Assembly: GCA_036250195.1 (NCBI GenBank)
Contig: JAVHZZ010000010.1
Span: 105,332,278-105,396,277 of the forward strand
Length of the DNA: 64,000 bases
Source: Mixophyes australis
Lineage: Eukaryota > Chordata > Amphibia > Anura > Limnodynastidae
Reading direction: 5' to 3'
The translations under genes were made by a program, and so were the position numbers. The notes beneath the pieces were generated by a model. That model searched no databases, was not told where the DNA came from, and saw only the letters and a list, made by a program, of their open reading frames with translations. Positions 11,640 to 24,219 of this stretch are shown one piece after another. Positions within the stretch are counted from its first letter, which is position 1; each line of letters begins with the position of its first letter.

Positions 11640-12445
11640 GGGGCAGGGCTAAGAATGATGCTATATTTTTGTCATTAAGCCCCGTCCCCACCACTTATCT
11701 ATTACGGGGACAAGAACCGGGAGGTTGCCCTGCTCTCCCGGGAGGTCTCCCAGAATTGTGGGAGTCTCCCAGACATTCCGGGAGAGTAGGCAACTATGCG
11801 TCAAACAAAAGCAGCTAATGAAACTCTAGAGACTGAAGTGTCTTTTACATTTCTGTCTCCATTTCTGAAGTCATGTTGTCTTACCGGTCAGTCTTTGATT
11901 AAATATTGGTCTCCATGAAAATGGCCGCCTCCATAGGCATCAATACACAGACATAGGACACAATTTCTGAACTGTGAGAGTGGCAAGTATGAACTAGTAC
12001 TGTGAACTAATTAAACAAGATGGATGTGTAAATTTTGCTTCATCTAAAAGGTTCAACACCACAAATGCCTGACATCAGTATCACAGGAAATACTGTGTGC
12101 CGTTGGGTCATCTGCTCCTTCCACTATATAACTCTCAGTCTGTTGCTTCCTGCTGCCTCCATTCCCCTCCTCACATCATGTCACTGCCCCTGTCACATGC
12201 AGCCCTGTCCTCACTAACACATCACTCATCTCCCGATATAGTCTGTGCTGCTGGGGACCCTGCTCCTTCCACTATATAACTCTCAGTCTGTAGCTTCCTG
12301 ATGCCTCCAATCCCCTCCTCACATCGTGTCACTACCCCTGTCACATGCAGCCCTGTCCTCACTAACACAAACAAACTGTCCACTGCATCCCACAAGATCA
12401 GCGCATTAACCTCCCTAAACTCTCTGTGCTGCCCCTGTCTCACAC
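11640..12445 (+). repeat. Composite interspersed repeat, copy 1 (MITE fragment plus 149-bp tandem units)
   Basis: The first part (to 11798) is a MITE fragment ending GGGAGAGTAGGCAACTATG. It is followed by about 300 bp and then by two tandem units starting at 12096 and 12244 (period 148), each carrying CTCCTTCCACTATATAACTC. The block up to about 12200 is nearly identical to 37470-38018. The open frames at 12035-12443 are repeat-derived. Confidence 0.8.
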
Positions 12446-15130
12446 ATTACAATGTTCTCAGGTCGTTCTATCCCATCCAATGCATGGAACAAGCAAAAGA
12501 CAGATGTATACAACTTATTATTTTATTTATGTCTTAAAAATACACACATAAAAACAATTACAAACAGGCTTTTACAATGGGCCCACCAGATGGGCCGGTA
12601 CTTAATATTTCGCCATCAAATTCAATGCTTTTGCCATCAAATTCCATATTTTCTATGTAACTAGCAGATTAGTGAGTATCCAGCTGCTTCCAAAGTGCTA
12701 ATGAGTCCATGTATTAATTTTCCAACATTCTGTATCCATCCCGAACTGTGTGAGGAGCAATATAAAGATTTAAGTATGGGGAAGGGGAGGGAGTGTGTTT
12801 GATACTTTGTGACGATTGACATATGTTCACCATCTGTAAATCATGGAAGCAGGCGGCAAAACAATGACAGATGTAGGTCTATAAAACGTGTCATCAATTT
12901 TACTCCGTCCCGATAACTCACACACTTTAGCAGACATGACGAGGGAGTTTGAGAGTCCACGGGAGCGGGGAGGGGGGGGGGGGGTGTCTGATAAAATATT
13001 TTATATAACAAAATGCAGGAACTCTCTGCAACTCTGATTGTGTCATCAAATTAGACGATTGAATATTTCATCTGCATGACGGGAATCTAGAAAGTCTCTC
13101 TCTAATAAGTTGTGTACTGAATATATTACGGGGGAAATTGAGAAATCGTCCGTCTTCATAGCAAGATTTCATGACAATTCCACGACGAATGCCGCTGTCA
13201 CATGGCCAATTTTCCCCTAATGAATAATGTTTTGATGTTGGAGCGCTCTTGAGATCTGGCCTTGATAGTTAAACATTGGTGGGATGAGATGATTTTCGAT
13301 GACGCATAATATAGACTGGACTTTGAAGTTTCCTTTGTTCACGTTAATAAATCATAATGCGCAGCGAGCGAACACATTTCTACAGCTAAATTAAACATGG
13401 AAATACATTTATATATGAAGCTAAACCTTCTCCAGTCTTCTCTTACATCCAATTACCTAATTTATCAGTGCGCTCGGCTTATAGAAATGATGTCGAAACC
13501 TTGCAAGATTTTATTTGTACCATCAAAGGGTTAAAAAGGCCATTAAATGAAACGATCCAATATGAAAAGCACATTATACCAATCACTAGACATATTTTCC
13601 TTCTATAATCCAATTTAAGTGCTGCGTGGATGCATGAAGGATTATGATTATCTCTTAGTATAATGTATCACGTAGAATATAGATGGTGTACTACTCCCCC
13701 AATCACGGCTTAAGGTCAGATATCATCAGTTCTAATCATTTTTGGAAAGTTTTGCAGATCTATTGGCATATAAGAACCATTAAAGAACATGTCGAATGAA
13801 AAGTATCTTGTTAGTCAATAGCCACCTACATCCCATTATTATATATCTCTATCTCTCTATGCGCAATTCACAGACAATACACTAGACAATGAGGTAGAGA
13901 GACCCTTGGCCATCTGAGCTTACAATCTATGGAAAAAGGAAAACATGAGACATAATGGGTGAAGGGATAGGAAAGCATTTTCTGTAAATGAGATTCACTG
14001 AAGATATAAAGCACAGATTATATTTCCAAGGGGTTAAATAAAATATCTCAGCAAAGCCTGAGGAAGGACAATACACAAAGATTGATATAGCCAGTATAGA
14101 GCGCTTCTGTTAGCTAGGAGACTGCAAGCCACTTACATTCTGGCTTCTACACTGAGTGATGTAAGACCAATAAGCTCTGTCCTACTACAGATATCACACA
14201 TACATATTTAGCTAAATATGCAGTTACTGCAGTATTTTTACTGAGCTATGTTTTATATACAGAAATATTAAACAGTAGTTTTATTTGTCTTTAACAAGAA
14301 CATTTTGACCTTTTGTTGTCCAAATTAAACACCGGGCTTCAACAAACAGCAACAACAATAAATAATAATAATAATTATAATATTGATTAATGCTTTTCCT
14401 TAAACAAACAAATCACAAATATATTTCAGACATAAAAGTCAATTCAGTAACGTAGATGTAAAAGATGACAATCGTGATCAAATCTCCATCAAATGTAATA
14501 AAGGCTTTTTGTTTTAACAGTTTGTTAAAATATTCTTTATTTCTCCCTTTCTTTCCCCATTATTACACGGATGTGCCGCGTGTTACTCTTGGAGTTTTCA
14601 CGTCTTTACAATAATTTTGTTTGATCGGTAACATGAATATTACATGTTAATTAACAATAAATAGAATATAGCGTTCAGTTTAAATGAATAATTTTAAAAA
14701 AAAACCAGTATAAAATGCTGCGGGAATTTCATTTCCATAAGAAATGTTTTAAGAAAGGCATTTAGAATTCTTTAGGAAGAGATGCTTGTGAATTCCATTA
14801 CAAATATATATTCTACCAGAGACCCGTTCATACTGTACAACCAAGGCAATAATTCACTAGTGGAAAATCGGGACTGTTAGAAGGGATGTAATGGGATTAG
14901 GAACTACAAAGAGGGGCACCAATAGGGCACATGGACCCCGGTGCGGAAGCAGGATACTGCTCGGGGCAGTAACGTAACCCCCCCTTCTGGAGCCCAAGAC
15001 TACAAGTTCCAATGTGCATACTGGGACTTGTAGTTCCCTGACTGTAGTTTATCTGAATTTAATCCTCACGTTTATGAATGAGTGTTAATTCAGCTTGATT
15101 AACCCCTTTTATAAGGTGAATTATGTACAT
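12446..15130. other. Intronic, mostly unique sequence
   Basis: A 13-G run lies at 12972-12984. The stretch 13000-13650 looks low in repeats and is a weak candidate for conserved noncoding DNA. AT-rich sequence with no recognised element fills 13650-14870. A GGGACTTGTAGTT motif (15025-15038) is a fragment of a common frog repeat. Confidence 0.5.
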
Positions 15131-15139
15131 TATAACATA

Positions 15140-15375
15140 TTGTCTATCTCCCAACTGTCTTGATTTCAGTGGGACAGTCCCGATTTTAGAGCTCTTTGTC
15201 CCGTGGGTGGGAATTTTGGGGGGAAGGGATGTAATGGGCATTCTAGAGATTTACTGCACTAGGCAGCTCTCTGGGAAGGGGGCGTGGCAATGTGGCAGTT
15301 GTGGCCACTCCCCCTTGTCTGTATGGCCACACCCCCATGTTCCGCTCTCGGGAACATACATGTTGGGAGCTATGT
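15140..15375. repeat. MITE with CTCCCAAC-type ends
   Basis: It begins CTCCCAACTGTCTTGATTTC, contains GGGACAGTCCCGATTTTAG and paired GTGGCCACTCCC/GGCCACACCCCC boxes, and ends CATGTTGGGAGCTATG. The terminal CTCCCAAC and GTTGGGAG are inverted. A related copy lies at 25105-25375. Confidence 0.6.
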
Positions 15376-15703
15376 AGAACGTCGGGGACTCCCGGGTCAC
15401 AATTTGGAGGTTAGATAAAAGACAATCATGTCCTAAAACTTAATTCCTCATATATCCCCGGATTGTATTAGGATTATTATCTGTTAAGCAATATGGGTTG
15501 TTTAGTTAACAAAAAATAAAAATAAAATTAATCACCACTAGTGAATGTACAACATTGACAATAATGAGTAAATATACAGCATTGATAATAATGAAGATGT
15601 GTGCTTTGGAAAGCACACTGCAGTGTTTATAAGTTGCCTATACTCTTGCCAGAAGGAAACTTGCGCCATAAAACGCCGTACGGTCAACTGGATATTGGTT
15701 TAC

Positions 15704-15800
15704 CTTAAAGAATCCATGTTTCCTATTGCGCTGTCCGAGCCATAAACTGCTTCCTGGCGAGAGGTTCGTCTCTGGGGGATCGATGACTCGCTCATAGATC
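15704..15800 (-). CDS. NELL1: NELL1 internal exon (TSPN/LamG domain)
   Basis: This 97-bp exon encodes IYERVIDPPETNLSPGSSLW, then LGQRNRKHGFFK. It is close to human NELL1 residues of about 170-201 (IYERVIDPPDTNLPPGINLW in human). The acceptor TTCTCTTACAG ends at 15801 and the donor gtaaac starts at 15703. The first G completes the Lys codon begun in the upstream exon, and the exon ends in phase 0. The W-L-G-Q-R motif is a hallmark of the TSPN fold. NELL2 has IYERVVEKPFMDLPVG in this place, so NELL1 is favoured. Reading on past the donor gives nonsense, which confirms the exon end. Confidence 0.97.
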
Positions 15801-16960
15801 CTGTAAGAGAACAAGACTATAGTCACATCAAGAGAGCAATCTCTTATAATGAAGCATTAGTTGCCAAATATTCAAGATAATGAAAAGCATAAAAATCACC
15901 TTTGCCGTTCAGCCTGACGCTATACTTTATAATTAAGCCATCTGTTTTGTTAATGAAATGTGTCAGTGAGCCGGAGCGCTTATCAAGATCCCACACACTG
16001 ATTCTAATCCACGCAACGCTTTTACGGAATAGATTTCCAGGTGTAAAACAATAAAACATTCACTTTGCTCGTTCTCTAGTACCGTATATATCCCTTCTAA
16101 TGGTAACGGAAATAAACGCCATCACAAAGCATGTATTGTTTGTATTGAACAAGGAATCTAAGAGTTCTACTTTCCAAATAAACCTTTCTCCTACTAGTAG
16201 AGCCACATAGCTCCATGCTCGGAACATCTTTGGTTCAGACCCTTATAAAGTACAGAGAATACATACATGTTGGTTTTATATATGTGGTTTAAGTACCAGG
16301 TGCTCTGAAACACATATTAATGGCACTGACCATATAAACACTGAACCCAGAACACTGCAAAGCTCATGACAAAGTTGCCGGCTACCCCTCTAAATAAATA
16401 GACTATGAGCTCTTGGGTGTAATTACATCCAGATAATATTTTTGTTTTTAACAAAAGAGTGACAGAAGCTCATATAATGACTCCCCTAATGACAATAAAA
16501 AATGTCCCAATGATATCAACCTCCCCCTTGACTCTAGATTCAATGGTTTGAGATTGCAATATAAAGTGTTTATCACATATAAATAAGATTGTCAGGAGAG
16601 ATTGGGGGAAAAAGTAAAAGGGATTATGGGACAGTGACACAAACAGTGACAGTCTAGAGAATCGTACGCTCATAGGTTTAGGAATAACTTTAAATTGTTT
16701 CTATAAAGAACTGCCCCATATACGTCTCTTATAAAATTTGTGTTACTGTGTTTTTAACACATATCAGTTTTTAGCAGGGCAATGGGCTCTAAATCTCTGC
16801 AGAGCTAACTAGACTAATATTTTGTAAATTAAAAGTGTCAACAGTAAACGTGACACCTCTCTATGGATTAATATTTACACTGTACAATATACAGTTACAT
16901 CATGTAAGTATGTAGAACTGCAGTCCACTATTTCTCCTGTTCTTCCTGCTCGATGTAATC
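15801..16960. other. Intronic, nothing recognised
   Basis: AT-rich sequence upstream of the 97-bp exon. I see no repeats or coding potential. Confidence 0.5.
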
Positions 16961-16964
16961 ACTA

Positions 16965-17234
16965 CAGGGGCAAACGCAGGATTTGTAGAGGGGGGTTTTC
17001 ACACCACTCCACCAGTGGGCGTGGCTATAATATTAGACAGTGCTTGGCTGCTCTCCAACTCTTCCTATCCCCATAATATACATGGGCAATGCTGCATGCG
17101 CTACTGTTAGGTGCTCTCCCTTTGCAAGCAGTGCTGTGTAAAGCGGGAGCAGGGTTCAGCCACCTCAATTTACAGTGCCCCAGGCTTGGAGGGGGTTTCC
17201 AGGCACTAGAACCCCCCTCCTCGGTTTGCCTATG
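16965..17234. mobile_element. hAT-type nonautonomous element
   Basis: The left end CAGGGGCAAACGCAGGATTT and a run of G are mirrored on the right by AACCCCCCTCCTCGGTTTGC followed by CTATG. These are imperfect inverted ends of about 30 bp. No transposase. A clean 8-bp target duplication was not found. The open frames 17025-17237 and 17089-17316 belong to it and its flank. Confidence 0.6.
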
Positions 17235-19010
17235 CATTAATCATACCTCCTGGTATCCAAACATCTACAAAAATATACATCGTCAAATAGTAGGGATAAG
17301 TAACACATTTAAATAAACAAGTCTGATGTATGATTGAATGACCATAGTACATGGACAGTTCAGATATACGGACCAAACGGACATCCGAGACCTGGAGACT
17401 AGACAGAAAAGATGAATTTACAGCTGTGCAATGCGCCTAGAAATTATATAATTGCCACCTTGATAATCATGTGCAAAACTGTGAGGTCTGGGATCACATG
17501 TACAAAATATATTTTTAACATTATATGGATATTGTATTTCTACTAAAACAAGTCATAAACTTAGTTCTGCTCAGATGTCAGAGCTGCACAAGATTACGAT
17601 TAGGAGACGGCCGTATACATTAAGGACGCCATCATTTACACTGGTCTAGGACGTCACAGAGAGCCCAGCCAGGAGCCCTGGCTGCTAATCACAGAGACGC
17701 TGGGAAGGGAAATTAGTCCCTAAGTCCAACGACTCTCTCACTCAGATTTGCACACACATCAATGCACCCGGGCGGTCTCATACACAAGATAGAAAGGGCA
17801 TTGATTTTTTTATTTAATTATATAGAAAACACATCAATATAGAGCAGCGGACAATTTAGAAAATGTGAAATTAGTGTGAAGAAAGCAGATTGCGTTTACC
17901 CCCCTCAGGAACCTATAGCGGAGGCGCTAGGAAGCGATTACAGCGCTCGGCAAGGAAGTTACTAAGGTTTAACAATGATGTAGCCCAAGACAGAACGTGA
18001 AGATAATGCAAATATATTATATAGGGGTTTGAATACTGGGCAGTATGTTCTTTAAAAAAAATATAATATTAAGGCTAATTTAGAGTTGAATGCAAGCCCC
18101 TTTTTTCGCCCTAAAATTGTGCGGCGTTGTACTGTGTATGTGCACCAAAGATGCTTAGAAATGCGTCTGATGAATGAATGGATGATGATGGGGACGAGTA
18201 GTATTTGGACCTTTGGGGTATGAAAAAAACAAAATAAGACACAAAAAAACCCTGAGATTTCAATAAAACATTTTAAGCTCCCACCACAAAGTGAATCGAG
18301 CAACAGCACTTATATATTGGGCTGGAGGGCAAACAGTGTGTGATCCCCTTTTTTTTCATACCTGTTTATTTTGGCAAGATACGTTCAACTCAATATAATT
18401 TTTTATTTTTTTTGTGCAGTACGCATTTCACATCCGTGTTTTGGACCCAGATGTCTCCCCCTCTCAATGACATCCATTATCTCTAAATAACAACGTATCA
18501 TTGTGTGTGGTTCTGTTTTATTTTAAAGGATAAGAATATAAGAATATATTTCTGTAGTTCTGACACTTTTTCTACTCTCACTGCAAGATGACTTTTACAG
18601 CTCTTGAGACCCAGAATCCTGAACGACGTCCGTCACCACTGACATCTCATCCCTATATTGTATTCCAGTCTTTATCCCCAGGAAAAGTTATCACAAGCAG
18701 ACAGGAAAGATGACAAGTCTGCAGCCTCCAAACCAGCAAAGGGACCTGGTATACTAGATTTAAATGTCTAAGGGATTGTGTGTGAATGGAATATCTATGT
18801 AATATACTGAAGCTAAAGTATAAGAGATCCATTACCAGGAATAATTGGGACTTATTTTCCACATAACGGGGATTTCCTGACTAAAATACAACAGAACACA
18901 TTTAACCCTGTCCCTGGCGCAATGCTGCTCAGGCAAATGTTCAGCAGAGCTCCTCATAGTAAGAAACATTCATGTGATCATGTCTGTGTATATGACCAAA
19001 AGGACTTTTC
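17235..19010. other. Intronic, nothing recognised
   Basis: No coding sequence or repeat family recognised. Short T- and A-runs occur near 18050 and 18340-18412. Confidence 0.5.
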
Positions 19011-19012
19011 TA

Positions 19013-19891
19013 CAGTGCATCCGGAAAGTATTCACAGTGTTTCACTTTTTCAACATTTTGTCATGTTACAGCCTTATTCCAAAATGGAATAAATTCCTTT
19101 TTTCTCTCAAAATTCTACACACAATACCCCATAATGACAACGTGAAAAAAAAGTTTGAGATTGTTGCAAATTTATTAAAAATAAAAAACTAAGAAATCAC
19201 ATGTACATAAGTATACACAGCCTTTGCCATGAAGCTCAAAATTGAGCTCAGGTGCATCCTGTTTCAACTGATCATCCTTGAGATGTTTCTACAGATTAAT
19301 TGAAGTCCACCTGTGGTAAATTCAGTTGATTGGACACGATTTGCAAAGGCACACACCTGTCAGACTGGTGCGATGGTTCATCTTTCAGCAGGACAACGAC
19401 CCTAAGAACACAGCCAAGATATCAAAGGAGTAGCTTCAGGACAACTCTGTGAATGCCCTTGAGTGGCCCAGCCAGAGCCCAGTCTTGAATCCGACTGAAC
19501 ATCTCTGGAGAGATCTTAAAATATCTGTGCACTGACGCTTCCCATCCAACCTGATGGAGCTTGAGAGGTGCTGCAAAGAGGAATGGGCAAACCTGCCCAT
19601 AGATAGGTGTGCCAAGCTTTTGGCATCATACTCAAAAAGACTTGAGGCTGTAATTGCTGCCAAAAGGTGCATCAACAATGGCTGTGAATACTAATGTACA
19701 TGTGATTTCTTAGTTTTTTATTTTTAATATATTTGCAAAAATCTCCCAAAAACTTTTTTCATGTTGTCATTATGGGATATTGTGTGTAGAATTTTGAGGG
19801 AAAAAATGAAATTATTTCATTTTGGAATAAGGCTGTAATATAACAAAATGGGGAAAAAGTCATGCACTGTGAATACTTTCCGGATGCACTG
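19013..19891 (+). mobile_element. Tc1/mariner element, internally deleted
   Basis: The inverted ends CAGTGCATCCGGAAAGTATT and AATACTTTCCGGATGCACTG are flanked by TA at 19011-19012 and 19892-19893. The element is 879 bp instead of the roughly 1.2-1.6 kb of full-length relatives. The 5' half of the transposase is missing, with a deletion junction near 19361. The 3' part (about 19381-19690) encodes a decayed C-terminal DDE domain: FQQDNDPKNT with the second catalytic Asp, and LNPTEHLWRDLK with the catalytic Glu. In-frame stops after SKE and after a VH-like stretch disable it. Confidence 0.93.
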
Positions 19892-20681
19892 TAAATCATT
19901 AACTCGCACTCTGCACCCAGCAAGTTATTCTCATACACACACATTCCAGCCTGAAAGGTCAAGTGACACCTGGAAAACTAAACTGGCACTTACAAAAATA
20001 TGGCAAGGAATTGTTATAGTCATCAAGGGCCCTGGGAGATCTGGGGACCAGCAAATCCAAGTCAATTATACATTTGTTTTCTATAGTAAATCCTTCAGTT
20101 TCACCATCGATTTTGTTTTCGTTTGGGTGTCTTTTTTTTTTCTTCTTTAAGTGTTTTTGTTTTGTTTTAAAGTCTGTAACAATACCTGAAAATTAATGAA
20201 TGTTTCAAACTGCATTGTTTGTTTTACAATGTAACAGAACATATTGTGAAACATTTGTTTTACAAACATGACAGTGAACACGCAGGCAGCAGATCGCTCT
20301 GGAAGGTGATAGAACACGGCTGTTATTCTGCTGTGTATAACTACGCTCTGTGCACCACTGTCCTCCTCATTCTCCACCTTCTACACGTCAACAGTTTGTA
20401 AGTGGGAGGGGGCAGTACAGCCGATAGACAGTCAGCTCACCCGAATGGTCATAGCAGCATAAAGTATTTCAGGAGACAGGTGTGCTGATCTGAGAGACCT
20501 GTCCACTCGTGTGATCATATTAGTCTGGGATCTTGCTCCTCAAATTCGAAAACTGTAATAACCCCTCGGACAGAGTAAGTTGTGTCAATGGAAACGTTAT
20601 TGCTATCAGGAGCACTTGATACATTCTAATTCTGTCTCCCAATGTTCTGCAGAGGGGAGAGGGGACTGGGGACTGCGGACT

Positions 20682-20700
20682 CCCCCCCCCCCCCCCCCCC
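20682..20700. repeat. C homopolymer (19 C)
   Basis: Uninterrupted C-run on the plus strand. Confidence 0.9.
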
Positions 20701-20774
20701 TACCACCACTGCTGGTCACCTTACACAGACCTCACTGCTGTAGCAAACAGGCAGCAATGCAGTAACATTATCAA

Positions 20775-20920
20775 AGGCAGGGAGAAGGGAGACATGCAGG
20801 GAGACTGGCAGGGATACGGGAGACTGGCAGGGAGATGGGAGGGGGGACGGTAGACGGACAGGGGGATGCTAGAGAGACAGGCAGGGAGACGGGACGGAAG
20901 ACGGACAGGAAGACGGGCAC
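20775..20920 (+). repeat. Degenerate purine-rich tandem repeat
   Basis: Variants of GGGAGAC(T)GGCA and ACGGACAGG recur about every 10-20 bases up to the edge of the next SINE. The open frames here are repeat-derived. Confidence 0.6.
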
Positions 20921-20925
20921 CGTGT

Positions 20926-21122
20926 GGGCAGCACAGTGGCTCAGTGGTTAGCACTTCTGCCTTACAGCACTGGGGTCATGAGTTCAATTCCCGACCATGG
21001 CCTTATCTGTGTGGAGTTTGTATGTTCTCCCCGTGTTTGCGTGGGTTTCCTCCGGGTGCTCCGGTTTCCTCCCACACTCAAAAAACATACTAGTAGCTTA
21101 ATTGGCTGCTAACAAATTGACC

Positions 21123-21185
<63 letters not shown>

Positions 21186-21295
21186 GGGAATTTAGACTGT
21201 AAACTCCAATGGGGCAGGGACTGATGTGAGTGAGTTCTCTGCACAACGCTGCGGAATCAGTGGCGCTATATAAATAAATGGTGATGATGATGGTG
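20926..21295 (+). mobile_element. SINE copy 2, with expanded (GT)n
   Basis: A full head (GGGCAGCACAGTGGCTCAG), A and B boxes, body, L2-like tail and (GAT)n end are visible. The region that holds CTCTCTCTGTCTGTGT-like sequence in other copies is replaced here by (GT)n at 21127-21182. Confidence 0.93.
21127..21182 (+). repeat. (GT)n microsatellite inside the SINE
   Basis: About 28 uninterrupted GT units. It has grown from the short pyrimidine/GT-rich segment of the SINE body. Confidence 0.95.
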
Positions 21296-23706
21296 ATAAG
21301 GACGGGCGGGGAGATGGGAAAAAATATAATAATTTTACGCTTTTTTAGCAATTTATATTGAGTAAATTCATACAACAATAAACCCAACAATTTTCTTCCT
21401 GGAGGTGAAAATCATACAACAATCTTATCTATAGTGTTGTCCTTGTTCTCAGGCTAGAGAAAAGATTACTATTAAAGAACAGATAACATACATGAAGTAA
21501 GACAGAGGGTTTTGTATATCCCAACATGACAAAGTCAGCATGTTACATAAGTAGAATCTAGGTAAAAATCCTAGGATTGGGTACCATCCGTCGACACTAA
21601 ACCTGACGTCAATCAGATTGCTGACAAAACGTCGACAGTCAGAAATGTTGACAGGTTCATCGCATCTATGTGGTTAAAATGGTAACATTGTGACTTTCGA
21701 CAGGTAGTAAAGTCGACAGTCACAGTGTCAATATTCAATCAGCACTAAAAACATAGGAAAGCCCCAGGTTATAAATATACCTAGCGGCTGTAATTTTCTC
21801 ATTATGCAGCTGGAGCTCTTCATGTTAAGAGATAGTTTGCGGCGTCTTCTAAAGGATTTTTTATTTTGCCAAGCAAGAATCTTTTGGATTATTTGTTGTT
21901 GTGTTTTTTTTTTTTTTTTTTAAAGCTGCAGGACCAAGGATGGATGATAGAGCCAAGGATTTTGGGATGTAGTCAATCTATGACCTAGACCACACAATTT
22001 AGGCTTGGTGGTTTTATCTTATTACATTTACTTACCTTAATCATATAAGGATATAATATTTACAATTGCAATACACATGCTATAAGCCGCTGTACATGCA
22101 CTAATCCATGACTTGATCACCAATTGATGCAAAATATTCCAATCAATTACGACCAGATAATCCCTGTCTTTATATTATTTTAAACCACCCCCCCTTCCCT
22201 TCCCCAAGCACTAATGACATTATGGTTTCTATTGAGTAGACGATCCAGGAAGTTGTGACTACAGATTGGTAGACGTCACTATACACTGTAGTCTTGGAGA
22301 CTATATTTTATCATCCATAATGAATAGCACATAATGTAATGTGTAAATTGAGGCATGGAGCCTCAATAGCGATAAGGCTCGTGTAGTATCAGAGAGAGCC
22401 GGCCATGGATAGATAACATAACCCGTGAGACAACGCAAAACTGCAGATGATTATGGATAACCAAGGACATAATCTAAAATTGAAAAGTAGTGATGAGGAT
22501 CATAGTTACACACGTTTAAGAAGTTAAAAATAAGTTGTGAAAGTGGACATCCTTTTTTCCCCTCCAGACGTATAGACTTCGAAAAACAGAGTGACAAATA
22601 CTACGATTGTGTTTGACTTTGTCTTAGGTGATAGGCATTTAAAACAAAACATCCTCATTTTGACAATTCTGAAAATATAACCTTACGATTGCAAGTATTT
22701 TGTTATTTGCATTTCGTTCTTACTTGTAATGAACATTCCGTGCCATGAATCTCACCTGCTATCATGACACACTACCATCTGTTAATGGAGATAATACACT
22801 ATTTATAAACTGGTGACATTTTTCCATTATCTACAAAACACATCTCCTCTAGCATTTTATGGCCTTGGTTAATAATTTGTGCGAGAAATACGGTGGTCTG
22901 CAAAACGCTTCACTAAGATGGGGGCTACTTAATTCCGGATGGTTAATTGGAAATCATCCATTCCTTGTCTCTATTTCCAGAATCCTAATTTGTATAACTT
23001 TCACTCCTGAGAAATCTACCATCCCATGACAGAAACAAAACACAGTCAGATTTCTTCCCTATCCTCATTTTCAACCAATACATCAGCTGCCATGTGTACG
23101 AAATGCGTTGTGATAACTCAAGTAGAGAGATTCGGCAGTAGATGCATTCTGATTTTATTTATTTATCCATCTATATTAAAATTTAATCACGGACAGTACC
23201 AAAAAGCCAACATTGTCATTCTGGTGTTTGCAGAACTGGAATTCAAAAACTATTAAGAAACAAAATCAAATTATGGAAGAGCAATATAAACAAAACACAT
23301 TGATAATATATAGTGATCTTTTTGCATTCCACACCATTTTGACTCCAAATGTATTAAACATAATACAAGTCTCTCACCTAACGGTGAATATAATACACAG
23401 AAAGTCTAAACCCCAACATCCATGACAATACTCAGATCATCAAAACAACAATCAAAAAGGCTCATCCAAGTTCATAGGACATCTTGAAAGATAATGCATG
23501 CAAGACTTGTGGAATAAACATTAGAACACAGCAGTCAAGAGGTTTGGGTTCTGGCAAGTAGCTCAATCTTAATCTGTTCCTATAATAGGTCTTTTGGTTA
23601 AGTGTAGTAGATGTTCTTAGAGGGTGTGGATCAGGAAAGTGGTAGACGTGGAAGGTGCTCAGTGGGGCATACCTGAGATAAGGATAATGAAGACATGAGG
23701 GAAACA
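21296..23706. other. Intronic, mostly unassigned, with a GTCGACAGT-rich repeat
   Basis: Positions 21585-21740 hold several GTCGACAGTC and complementary motifs and look like an old MITE. An 18-T run is at 21904-21921. The remainder (21930-23700) shows no recognisable element. Confidence 0.5.
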
Positions 23707-24219
23707 GACATAGGAGGTGAGAGATGGATCTTACCAGGATAAAGGTGGTAAGGGAAGCGGTAGACATAGGAGCTGAGAGATAGATCTTACCAGGATAAAG
23801 GTGGTGATGGAGCGGTAGACATAGGAGGTGAGAAATGGATCTTACCAGGATAAAGGTGGTGATGGAAGCGGTAGATATAGGAGCTGAGAGATAGATCTTA
23901 CCAGGATAAAGGTGGTGATGGAAGCGGTAGACATAGGAGGTGAGAGATAGATCTTACCAGGATAAAGGTGGTAAGGGAAGCGGTAGACATAGGAGCTGAG
24001 AGATAGATCTTACCAGGATAAAGGTGGTAAGGGAAGCGGTAGACATAGGAGCTGAGAGATAGATCTTACCAGGATAAAGGTGGTAAGGGAAGCGGTAGAC
24101 ATAGGAGGTGAGAGATGGCTCTTACCAGGATAAAGATTGTGATGGAAGCGGTAGACATAGGAGCTGAGAGATGGCTCTTACCAGGATAAAGATTGTGATG
24201 GAAGCAGTAGACATTGGAT
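23707..24219 (-). repeat. 56-bp tandem array (about 9 units)
   Basis: The core CTTACCAGGATAAAG recurs at 23730, 23786, 23841, 23897, 23953, 24009, 24065, 24121 and 24177, a 55-56 bp period. Units differ at a few positions (AGGTGAGAG/AGCTGAGAG, GGTGGT/GATTGT). On the NELL1 sense strand each unit reads CTTTATCCTGGTAAGAT, a good 5'-splice-site match. Confidence 0.95.

Larger units (their letters stand above)
2527..15703 (-). other. NELL1: NELL1 intron, about 13.2 kb
   Basis: This phase-0 intron holds the SINE, nested LINE/LTR/Harbinger cluster, TTAA element and composite repeat listed separately. I see no additional exon in it. Confidence 0.9.

Noticed and set aside
15638..15703. Continuation of the NELL1 frame past the FFK residues
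   Set aside because: It runs through a donor site (gtaaac) and loses all similarity to NELL1, while the expected next residues are encoded by the exon at 2454-2526.
20926..20999. tRNA-like sequence with A and B boxes
   Set aside because: It is the head of a SINE and lacks a tRNA fold; not a tRNA gene. The same applies to the other SINE copies.
23707..24219. CRISPR-like array
   Set aside because: Units are contiguous with no unique spacers; this is a simple tandem repeat in a vertebrate intron.
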